From the NCBI GenBank assembly GCA_963924555.1, contig OZ004584.1:2355001-2419000 (forward strand): a stretch of DNA of 64,000 nt. Direction: 5' to 3'. Origin of the DNA: Crambe crambe (Eukaryota > Porifera > Demospongiae > Poecilosclerida > Crambeidae). This document shows positions 13,310 through 21,641 of the stretch, piece by piece. How positions within the stretch are numbered: the first letter of the stretch is position 1; the number at the start of each line of letters is the position of its first letter. The translations under genes were made by a program, and so were the position numbers. The notes beneath the pieces are model-generated. The model was not told where the DNA came from, did no database searches, and worked only from the letters and a program-made list of their open reading frames with translations.

Positions 13310-16300
13310 GGACCGACCAGATGAAAACGGTGATTTTAGAAGTCACTGTAAAATGATACTGCTTCTCTTCATACTTGAGTCCTAGTACATTGAATGTGTT
13401 CTGTCTTCAAGTTAGAAGTTGCTGACTGTAGGAGGGAGGTATTCTGGAGTTATGAAAGGAATTAGTCTAATGGGGCGATCCGTGCCATCCCTACTTAGAG
13501 AGTACTATTGTACTCTCTGATATTGGTTCCTTTTAAGCTATACGTACGTACATACGTATATGCATCCTATCAGTAGCAATCACTTCAGTGATCTGATGTA
13601 TGCTCATAGAAGTAATTAAGTATGTGCATATATGGAAGGACAAGGGTGTCAAGCTTTCAAATGGGAGATCTATTGCTAGGTGTATACATAGGATATGATT
13701 ATGCATCATATTTCTTACCATAGAACCAGGAATCCCACAGATCAATATTTTGCAGCAGAGTTTGGATGCTATTGTCATATCATGGAAGCTTTTACCTTCT
13801 ACTGGTGATCTTGAGAAGATTACGAGTTACAGAGTCATCCTCGATGAAGTGAATATTGCAGCTATGAATATCAGCTCAAGGATTGTGAAATTTGTTAACG
13901 CCTCTTCCACTCAACTAGTAGTGGATGGATTGGCCTTGGGAAGGACTTATAACATATCATTGCAGGTTTTATCAATTCATCTACCTGGGCCTACTGTAGG
14001 ACCAGAAAGCATCATAATAACTGGTAAGTATTATAGCTATGTAAAAATATAGTGGAACCTCTAAATGCGAACACCTTTGGGACCAGTGAAAAGTGTCCTG
14101 ATTAGAGAGGTGTCCCTATTTCAGGGGTTAAATTATACACACTTATATTGTGTTGAGACAAGAAAAAGTGTCCTGGTTAGAGAGGTTTTTGCATTTCAGG
14201 GAGTCCACATTTAGGGGTTCCACTGTAGTCAGAAAATAGAAACTAGATGCAAGATATGAGACTATTTTTTTTGTGATTGTTCAAAATTTTAGTGCTGCTT
14301 AATGCCAGGAACAAAAGTTTGTTATTGCCTGACATAGCTAGCTACTTGGATTGAAATATACATTTTTTAAAGGTAGCCAAGTATCATTGTATTTCATAAT
14401 AAAGATAGATTGATATTCACCTCAATGACTGGGGCTGTGGGTGGTTTGAGGTCGTGTTTCATAATTATTTGAATGTCCCCTCTAGGAATTCCACAGATTA
14501 CCAGTATTTTGCAGAAGAGTTTGGATGCTATTATCATTTCTTGGATACCCTCGCCTTCGTCTAGTGATCTTGAAACGATCAGGGGTTACAGGGTCATCCT
14601 CAATGAAGTGAATAATGCAGCTACAAATATCAACTCAACAATTATGAAATTTGTTAATGCCTCTTCCACTCAAGTAGTGGTGGAGGGACTAGCCTTGGGA
14701 AGGACTTATAACATATCACTGCTGATTTTATCAATTCATCTACCTGGGCCTATTGCAGGACCAGAAAGCATCACTTTAACTGGTACTACTTACATACGTA
14801 GCTATATAGCTATACAGTATAGCTTAATCATGTAGCTAATAATATATTACTGTAAAAACAAGAGTGTGTACTTTATACCAAAGGAATCTTCCCTGTAAAC
14901 AGTATATAGTTATCCTTACTGAGCTTCCTTAGATATGCATTCATTTTAGAGTGTAGGAAGATGTGCATAGCTATATATACACGCATGCCATAGTGATTAT
15001 TTCTTGTTGATATTTCGGAAACTAGCTGCTAATTATGCTTGCATGATACTAATCTAATTTAGACCATAACTTTTATATAAGTGTCTTCTCCTGCAGATGT
15101 CACTATGGTTATAGGTGCTACATCAATCCTGAATAACAGTTTTATAGCAATAACCAAACTGAAGGCAGACAACCAAACTCTTCGATGCGTAATCAATGAA
15201 GCTAATGCATGTTCCTCATGTAACCAGTCGTATTGGTTTAGTCCCAGTGGAAATCTAGTAACATATAACCAAAATGCTGGATTGTATCAGAGTGAAAGTC
15301 AAGATAATATACAGCTCCACCGAAATGTGCAGCAGGGAATTGATCGCTTACTGCAGGGGTTATACAGTTGCATCATACGAGACATAAGTGGATTTGAAGT
15401 CATGCTTTATGTAGGACTATACAGCAATGATAGTAGTAGTGGAAATTTACAAGTAGAAGGAGAATTCCGTTTGCTGACACCTCATAATGTCTCCATTCCT
15501 ATTTTCCTTTTGATATGCACTTCAACTGGGGGTCCTGTCTCTAACGTATCATGGACTAGAAATGGGATATCAGTACCTCAACAAAAATTTAATGAATCCT
15601 TCACCAGACAGGATCATATCCTTGTGAACCGAACGTCAGCAAGCTATCGCCACACACTGAAAGTCGTAGGACGTTTTGTTGGAGATTATCAGTGCAGAGT
15701 CCAGAATAATAAACCATCTCAAAACAGCACAGTGATTAGTTTCTATTGTGAGTTGATAATTAAGTAGCTATAGTGTTAGCTAAGTGTAGGTATCATTCAG
15801 CCAATTTCACTAAATTTTATTTAACCCCATAGCTAGATCTTACTACTAATTACCATAGTGACTCCATAGCTAGATCTTACTACTAGTAGCTACTAAATCC
15901 AGACAATATTGTTGAGCTAATAGCTAATGTAGGTAGTGCCTTGTATATTCTAAAGCTACAGTAATCACAACACTATAGCTAAATCTTCAGTACATATTAT
16001 ATTTTACTACTTCAGCACCTACTAATGTGAACATTACCCTGTTGACACCAACATCTCTACTCATTTCTCGGTCTCCTCTAAGAATAGAACATGAGGTAAC
16101 AGGTTACAGGATTTATATCACCACTAACACATCCTCAACTGAGTGGAACACAAATGGGAGTTCATTATCACTTCAGATTGATGGTCTCAACACATCAAGC
16201 ACCTACAGAATGACATTGCAGTCACTCTCAGGAGGGACTCCAAGCCTCACCACTAACCCTGTCGAAATAAACTTTTTTGGTGAGTTGGTGAGATTATTAC

Positions 16301-19300
16301 TTTAGTTTATAGCAATGCTCATTCCTTTGAAGTTAAATGTCAAAAGTAGCTTTATAATAATGATGGTTTGTTAGCTGTAGCTAATCACCAATGTGCCAAG
16401 AGAATAGAGAACCCAGTTAACACGATAGGTCCTATTAATGAAATAGCAAATATATATATGTATGCCTAGTAGCTTTATTATTGTATTATAAGCTCTCACT
16501 CCCACCTTCCATACTTCTATACAGATCATCCAGTTGTTATCAGTGAGATGGTAAATAGCAGTGGAACATACCTGACATGTAGTACACCCTATTTTGGATT
16601 ACCTTCCAGGCCACCAATTATAAACTGGCGAAGAGTAAATGATTCTGCCATCATTGTAAATACTGAAATCATCACAATAAGAAATATAGCACGTGGGATT
16701 AAAGTTCTTCACTTTCAAAGAATCGAACCACAACTGCTAGGGATATACAAATGTGAAGTTATACTCCATAATTTTACTGAAGTTTATGAAGCATACAATA
16801 ATGTTACCATAAAGTGTAAGTGATATTCTCATGCAGTGTTTTGGAGTTTATTTTTTATATGTATATGCAAAGATTTGTCCTCTTTCAGAGAGTTCTGAAG
16901 GTATAGGGCTAGGGCTTGTCTTGAAAGAGGACTATACTGATTGTTCTTGTTCATACATAATTGTTTTTGCTATCTTGTATGATGCAGTGCAAACACCAAG
17001 CATTGCCATTTCTGTCAACGAAACAGGTGCTATTTACACACATTCATCGATCAAGATTTCATGCTCAGTTGGAACAAATAATGAAACTATCCAGAACATA
17101 GTGGCCAACATCACCCTGAGGGCACCTAATGGTCAGAGTAACTCCAGTATTATTGGCAGCAATTCAGAAGGCATCAGTATTATTATTGACTCTGTGAATG
17201 TGACTGATGCTGGAGAGTATTTTTGCTTAGCAGGAATGATGAGTACTGATTTTACCATTAATTCTGCATTTATCACTCCCAGCAGAGTAGCCAATGCCAC
17301 TCTCTCAATCAGCATAGGTATGTGCTTGCTATAAGAATAACAGGAGTGGTTTTTTTGAAGGTAAAATAAAATGTTCACAAAAATTAAGTATAAGCATTAC
17401 ACAAAATGTAACAGAAAATTGAAAATTTTAGCACAAATTTACTCAAATTAGTTGTTCTGAAATTTCTTCAGCATCTTTGTCAGTGAGTTTATCAAATAAG
17501 ACATTATTTACTTCAAAATACCACACCAATCATTGATGTAATAACTTAGTTTATATATAATCTACGTATGCTTAAAATATAGCCACCACTTTGGTCCCAA
17601 GTGGTCCTCCAGTGAACTTCACTGCATCTGTGAATGACACTAGGACGATCACTTTCATGTGGAAGGCTCCTGAAGTCGAACACAGGAATGGTCACATCCT
17701 ATCTTACAATATTACCTGCGTGGCGGAAATGCAGATGACCCATCCCATTAGAAGTCTGGTCAGTGATAATCAAGAGCAAGCAGTCATTACTGGTTTCTTC
17801 CCATCAACCCTCTACAACTGTTCTATAGCTGCACTCACAGAGGAAGGAGATGGTCCAATTGATCATTTAACCATTGAAACACCAGAAGACTGTGAGTTTA
17901 TTACACTCTAAGTTATCATTACTAGTCTTGTGGATGTTTGTACCAAAGTTGTTTGTTTATTTTTGTTTGTTTGTTGGTTGGTTGGTTGGTTGACTTGTTT
18001 TTTTTTTAAATATTACTCTATACAGTTTTGCTGTTTCAGTTATACTTTGAAGGTGTGAAAAGTTGTTCAAAGTGGCTGGTATGTGTAGCTGGGTGTAATC
18101 ATGGGTCAATTAATAATAACCTTACTCTCTCAATACAGCAACAGGGTAACTTATTCAGCAGCGGAGTAGTGATCGAATCCATTGTGACAGGGATCAATGA
18201 GATATGTGGATGCAATCTCACCACTAAAGAAATACCACATGGGGTTTTCATATGCAATTCAGACACTCACATCACCTTCAGGTCTCAGTTCAACTCGAAA
18301 AGTGGCCTCACATCAACGAGATTTGGAGAATACTTAGAGGAATGGATTTCGAGGAACGGTACTGTTATTATCAATACTACACCACTCAGTGTGACAAAGC
18401 CAATGCAGCGTCCAGTCTTACTCAGCTCACTTAGTGATCCATATTGTGACAGGCCTCGTCAAGATCCTATTGTTGTCTCTTTAGCTGTTACTATCAGTAT
18501 TGTCCTGCTAATCATCATCATTCTGGTCATAATAGTTGTAGTGTCATGTTATTGGACCATTCACAAGTCACAAAGGTGAGGCATACATATAATAAGCTAT
18601 TACAGTGAACCCTCTTATTGTGACCACTTAGCTACGTACGTATGGGTGTGGAATAAGTGATCTAATTTTTGATAGGGAGGAGGTACATGTACTCTCTTTA
18701 TAGGGAGGCTGTAATTATAGTGCTGTTGTGGTGGAGAGTGATCTCTTGAAAAGACATGGTCTCATTGCCAAAAAAAAAAGAAAAAAAAAAAAAAAAAAAA
18801 AAGGACAGTCTGTTCACATTTAAAATATTAAATTTCTATAATTATGCATGAAGTAACTACCACAACAGTCGATTGCATGACCAGGCTTATTTTTGGCCCT
18901 GCAAAAGTAGGCCATAGCAGGCCTGAGTATGAGGTTAACACATGTGGACATTAAGGACTGATCTACACCCTACGATGAACTTGATCATAAAAAGTGAAAA
19001 CTCCTCTTTACTATTGCTAGCAGTAGCTGTAGTGGTTTAGCCACAAACATGCACTGCATGAAGCCACCACGAAGAAGATTGTTGCCGTGTGATAGCTAGC
19101 TAGTTGTAGCAGTGTGCACTACATCAAACATTATTATATATACGTATGTACCTACGTACCTCAATTCTAGAGCAAAATATGAAGTAACCAGTGCACCCAC
19201 ATCGTCACCCAAGAAATCTGATGCGGATAACGAGGAATATACTGTGATGCAAGATATAGAAGAAAACCCCAAAAATTCAGAGATCACCGAGTCTGAATAT

Positions 19301-19729
19301 GCTTATGTAACAACCATCCGTTATGCTGCAAGAAAATCAAATAAAAGTGATATGAAGAAGATTCAATCAAGCAATGCTGCTAAGAAATCAAGAACGGACA
19401 ATGATGAACTTGCTGAAGATGAAGCGGATGAAGACAATGGGTATGTGAGTACTTTACCACCAAAAGGCCTTCAAGATCGCATGCCTAAAACATTACAAGT
19501 TTCTGAAATGGAGATGACTTCCATATCGAAGGAAAAAGATTTAACAGCATCAGATACAACTCTGTCTCAGAATCCACCAGCTGAAGTTCTTCCTGCCGGG
19601 AGAAGTCAAGTGGAGCTGGATGATGACTGCATTTACGCACAACCAGGAATCAATTCAGCCCCAGCTCAACCTTCAGCAGAGGATAGCGAATACTACAACA
19701 TAACCACAAAGTTTTCTATCAAAGATTAA
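3366..19729 (+). CDS. Multi-exon Ig/FN3 type I membrane receptor with tyrosine-rich tail
   Basis: A likely cell-surface adhesion or recognition receptor. Seventeen exons can be joined, nearly all by phase-1 introns as usual for shuffled extracellular domains. Order: signal peptide; cysteine-rich Ig-like domain (cIg) 1; Ig; FN3 x3; cIg2; Ig lacking its cysteines; FN3 x2; cIg3 fused in one exon to Ig; FN3; Ig; Ig; FN3; cysteine-containing juxtamembrane domain; transmembrane helix (18472-18558); cytoplasmic tail. Many NxS/T sites fit an extracellular location. The tail has no kinase but has several tyrosines, two in ITIM consensus. The long third intron (4415-10079) holds mobile elements; two separate genes cannot be excluded, but phases and domain rhythm agree on both sides. 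Ligand and partners cannot be read from sequence. Confidence 0.75.
3481..3831 (+). CDS. Receptor exon 2: cysteine-rich Ig-like domain 1 (cIg1)
   Basis: Reads on from exon 1 in phase 1. Key pattern: LHCRNNASGCCSS, WFYPNGS, GIYECRIRN. The paired C/CC...C with a W-Y-P-N-G turn recurs in exons 7 and 11. The donor is placed at 3832 (GTGGGT) because this gives phase 1; a GTATTT donor at 3836 would break the frame. Confidence 0.6.
4139..4414 (+). CDS. Receptor exon 3: Ig domain
   Basis: Canonical Ig signature: FTLTCNISGG, NVNWTQNG, GTYTCTAYN (C, W, YxC). The start RLSVEDIQFSL aligns with the start of exon 8 (LRLLHGIQFTL), supporting the acceptor. Ends in phase 1 at GTAATA. Confidence 0.7.
5019..5259. 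mobile_element. Short MITE-like element with G27 tract
   Basis: About 241 bp bounded by imperfect inverted repeats (CATAGGCGGAGGAAC at left, GTTCCTCCACCTATG at right). Contains a run of 27 consecutive G (5197-5223) near its right end. No coding capacity. Lies in receptor intron 3. Confidence 0.5.
5842..7531 (-). mobile_element. Composite hairpin/foldback element, family C, copy 1
   Basis: Bounded on the left by the hairpin head ATCAGAGAGTGC-GGTA-GCACTCTCT followed by AGGGATGGC, and on the right by a foldback ending CACTTGTT. Between lie an AAT microsatellite (about 6068-6100) and unique body sequence. A second copy with the same ends is at 29178-30903. Read from the minus strand, the foldback is at the 5' end and the hairpin at the 3' end, as in families A and E. 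ORFs of about 77-88 codons inside are not supported as genes. Confidence 0.7.
7084..7531. repeat. Long foldback, arms about 200 nt (family C)
   Basis: The left arm (from AAACAAGTGAATGC) is repeated in reverse complement to TTCACTTGTT at 7531, with a short spacer around 7320. The right arm lacks about 18 nt present in the left arm (GATGATGGGTAAGGG region); copy 2 keeps it in both arms. The RNA would form a long, almost perfect hairpin. Confidence 0.85.
8366..9193. mobile_element. 828-bp MITE with TA target duplication, copy 1
   Basis: Terminal inverted repeats: left GCGTAGGCTACCGATTATCG, right its exact reverse complement, flanked by TA on both sides (8364-8365, 9194-9195). Other copies at 26829-27670 and 49027-49867. 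No transposase ORF. TA duplication and TIRs fit a Tc1/mariner-type or similar non-autonomous element; the superfamily is not proven. Confidence 0.8.
9196..10079. other. Intron 3 remainder, no gene seen
   Basis: Non-coding; contains an ACATTCACATCATCATTATAA-type short direct repeat near 9716-9765. No feature beyond that was identified. The 80-codon ORF from 9202 has no recognisable domain. Confidence 0.4.
10080..10370 (+). CDS. Receptor exon 4: FN3 domain
   Basis: Begins APPGNIRVYQT, with SLTLTWTEPG (FN3 tryptophan). Phase 1 at both ends. Unusual CCSHCCS insertion after the W. Confidence 0.65.
10985..11290 (+). CDS. Receptor exon 5: FN3 domain
   Basis: SVTVEWDYP, then LHPNSNYTLTLSAVNSAG, the classic FN3 W and L-x-P-x-x-x-Y motifs. 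Acceptor GCATGCAG, donor GTACAG, phase 1. Confidence 0.75.
11779..12069 (+). CDS. Receptor exon 6: FN3 domain
   Basis: Starts PTSTPTLQIIQIEAEGISVEF; has GLLPNTDYSIRISTITSDG (FN3 F/G strand motif). The usual tryptophan is replaced (VEFMDIP). Donor GTAAGT. Confidence 0.65.
12184..12564 (+). CDS. Receptor exon 7: cysteine-rich Ig-like domain 2 (cIg2)
   Basis: Same domain class as exon 2: NNSFINIEDIG, LRCLTTAHNCCRG, WSFPG, GRYKCTILDNRGN. CC pair and W-F-P turn conserved. Donor GTAAGT, phase 1. Confidence 0.6.
12778..13059 (+). CDS. Receptor exon 8: Ig domain without the canonical cysteines
   Basis: Aligns with exon 3 (GIQFTL, VVWTKDGN, GIYQISAVN), but both disulfide cysteines are replaced (FSLSIVS, YQI). 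Tryptophan retained. Phase 1. Confidence 0.6.
13271..13311. repeat. (GAT)n microsatellite
   Basis: About 13 GAT units in the intron after exon 8. Confidence 0.9.
13724..14023 (+). CDS. Receptor exon 9: FN3 domain (duplicate of exon 10)
   Basis: IPQINILQQSLDAIVISWK, YRVILDEVN, VDGLALGRTYNISLQVLS. Nearly the same protein as exon 10, indicating tandem exon duplication. Donor GTAAGT. Confidence 0.75.
14050..14225. mobile_element. Short TA-flanked MITE with AGTGGAACC ends
   Basis: Inverted ends: TAGTGGAACCTCTAAATG at left, CATTTAGGGGTTCCACTG at right, followed by TA. The CAGTGGAACC type of end is common in Tc1/mariner-like MITEs. Internal AGAGAGGT / GTGTCC motifs are repeated. Related fragments occur near 4053-4070 and 18604. 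Confidence 0.65.
14486..14782 (+). CDS. Receptor exon 10: FN3 domain
   Basis: IPQITSILQKSLDAIIISW, YRVILNEVNNAA, VEGLALGRTYNISL. Most differences from exon 9 are conservative. Phase 1. Confidence 0.75.
15097..15747 (+). CDS. Receptor exon 11: cIg3 plus Ig domain in one exon
   Basis: First half is the third cysteine-rich Ig-like domain (NNSFIAITKL, LRCVINEANACSSC, YWFSPSGN, GLYSCIIRDISG). Second half is a normal Ig domain (FLLICTSTGG, NVSWTRNG, GDYQCRVQN). The two units are on separate exons elsewhere in the gene, so an intron was lost or never gained here. Donor GTGAGT. Confidence 0.75.
16016..16279 (+). CDS. Receptor exon 12: FN3 domain
   Basis: PTNVNITLLTPTSLLIS, GYRIYITTN, IDGLNTSSTYRMTLQSLSGG. 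The W is replaced. Donor GTGAGT. Confidence 0.65.
16525..16815 (+). CDS. Receptor exon 13: Ig domain
   Basis: YLTCSTPYFG, INWRRVND, LLGIYKCEV: complete Ig C-W-C core. Donor GTAAGT. Confidence 0.7.
16988..17317 (+). CDS. Receptor exon 14: Ig domain
   Basis: IKISCSVG and DAGEYFCLAG (D-x-G-x-Y-x-C), rich in NxS/T sites. No central tryptophan seen. Donor GTATGT. Confidence 0.7.
17583..17891 (+). CDS. Receptor exon 15: FN3 domain
   Basis: PSGPPVNFTASVNDTRTITF, MWKAPE, LSYNITC, STLYNCSIAALTEEGDG: clear membrane-proximal FN3. Donor GTGAGT. Confidence 0.8.
18026..18575 (+). CDS. Receptor exon 16: juxtamembrane domain and transmembrane helix
   Basis: About 145 residues with several cysteines (CSKWLVCVAGC, ICGCNLT, VFICNSD) precede a 29-residue hydrophobic segment (18472-18558) beginning IVVSLAVTISIVLL. 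WTIHKSQR follows as a positive-inside stop-transfer. The proximal domain could be SEA-like but this was not established. The acceptor at 18025 gives phase 1; one at 18039 would not. Confidence 0.75.
19171..19729 (+). CDS. Receptor exon 17: cytoplasmic tail with ITIM-like motifs
   Basis: Joined in phase 2 after HKSQ(R). Acidic, S/K-rich, disordered-looking tail of about 185 residues ending TKFSIKD-stop. Tyrosine motifs: EEYTVM, SEYAYV (19292-19309), GYVSTL, CIYAQP, SEYYNI (19685-19702). SEYAYV and SEYYNI match the ITIM consensus S/I/V/LxYxxI/V/L; the last also contains YxN. This suggests SH2-protein recruitment, an inference from motif form only. Confidence 0.75.
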
Positions 19730-20566
19730 CATCAAATAATACTGCATTTAATGGATCCATGCTGTGAAGCATCAACAGTAGCTAGCTCAAGCGTATAATT
19801 AAAGTAATAAGAATTAATTAGCTACCGAGATGACTTGCTCTAAGATTAACTTTGTATTGATTTTCATATATAGCTAGAGTAGGGAAAATAAAAGTGTGTA
19901 TAGTGTATATGTACATAATTATGCAAAGGAGTAACTTGTTACAATAAGGTTAGTAATATTTATGAGTGATTGTAGCAGTGTAACTAGTACAAAATTTCTT
20001 CTAAATGGCTAAAAAATGAAGTAGGGATAGCCATAAAAATCAGCTACATTTATTACTATTCCTATTGCTCCTAGCCCTCCTAATTTCAATAACTACACCA
20101 ACTTAAATCCCTACTTCACTCCCGATTCAGCAACAATGCAAGTGAATCAAGTAACCCCTTACCCGTACCCATCACCAAACTCTATAATTATTACCTCACT
20201 GCCTCTCAATAACCACACCCATATCACCCAACTTAAGCAAACTATCCCAACTTCACTCCCTGGGAACGAGAATACTAGCGCACTCTCTGATAGTGCAGTA
20301 AAGGAATACGTAAATCACTACCTGCATGTGATTCTGCCTATTATAAAACTATTATAGCAGTATTTGCTATAGAAGCTGTCACTAGGTAGCAATTGTATTC
20401 ATATCCAGTGGGAGACTTGCCAATACCCATGAATTTTAGATATAGCTAGCTGCTCAAACACACCCCTTTTTGTGTCACATCCTATTAAGCCTATAGCTTA
20501 TAATTATTGCTTGAATAGTGGCAAGTTTCCTTTCTATGAGAATGAATAGCTAGTGACAGAGTTAGG
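19730..20566. other. Intergenic with old repeat fragments
   Basis: Contains a fragment related to the composite elements (ATGAAGTAGGGATAG near 20018; GCGCACTCTCTGAT near 20279) and a stretch (about 20055-20110) whose reverse complement recurs near 60880-60940. No gene seen; the 73-codon ORF at 20136 lies in repeat. Confidence 0.5.
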
Positions 20567-21609
20567 ATGAATTCAGATGAAGGTCTTAGAATCCTAACAC
20601 AAGCTGCGGAGAATAATACTGATATTAATAGTTTAGTGGAAGTCAATGGAAAGCAGTATTCTCAGTTGATGGTGGCTTGTCTCTATGAAAATGTGAAATT
20701 ATTATGTTAAAGATCTTCTGCAAGTCCCAGGAATCAGAATTGACGAACAAAATAATGAAGGGGAGCATGCCTTCATGTGTGCTTGTAGACAAGGGCACAA
20801 TGAGATAATGCTAATGGTTCTGGGTGCTGTCAAAGATCCAAAACATGTAGTCAATCTTCAAAATAAGCATGGATGGTCATCTCTTATGATAGCAAGTCAA
20901 AAGGGATATGCTGAAACAGTAGCTCTACTGCTTCAAAATGGTGCACATGTTAATATGCAAGAGAACTTCTTTAATGATTGCAAGTCAGCATGGACACACC
21001 GAAACAGTTTGTCTACTGCTTCATAATGGTGCACACATTAATATACAAAATAACAATGTATTTTCTTCTTTAATGATTGCAAGTCAAAATGGACACACCG
21101 AAACAGTTGCTCTACTGCTTCTAAATGGTGCACACGTTAATATGCAAGAGAACAATGGATTTTCTTCTTTATTGATTGCAAGTCAAAATGGACACACCGA
21201 AACAGTTGCTCTACTGCTTCAAAATGGTGCACACGTTGATATGCAAGAGAACAATGGAGCTTCTTCATTAATGATTGCAAGTCAAAATGGACACACTGAA
21301 ACAGTTGCTCTACTGCTTCAAAATGGTGCACATGTTAATATGAAAAATCACCTGGGCATGTCTTCTTTGATGTTTGCAAATCAAAATGGACATACTTCAA
21401 CAATTGCTCTAATGCTTCAGAATGGGGCACACGTTAATATGCAAAATAACAATGGACAGTCTTCTTCGATGATTGCAAGCCAAAATGGACATATCGGTGC
21501 AGTCACTCTGCTCCGTCAATATGGTGGTGCTTATTCAAGTACAGCTAATGTAGAAGAAAATGAATGTGAGTTCAAAATACCTTAGGCTTAGCTAAACTTT
21601 TGTGGTAGC

Positions 21610-21641
<32 letters not shown>

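Noticed and set aside
18604..18760. CAGTGAACCCTCTTATTGTG as a further intact MITE
   Set aside because: Only one end is clear; the matching right end is too diverged to call.
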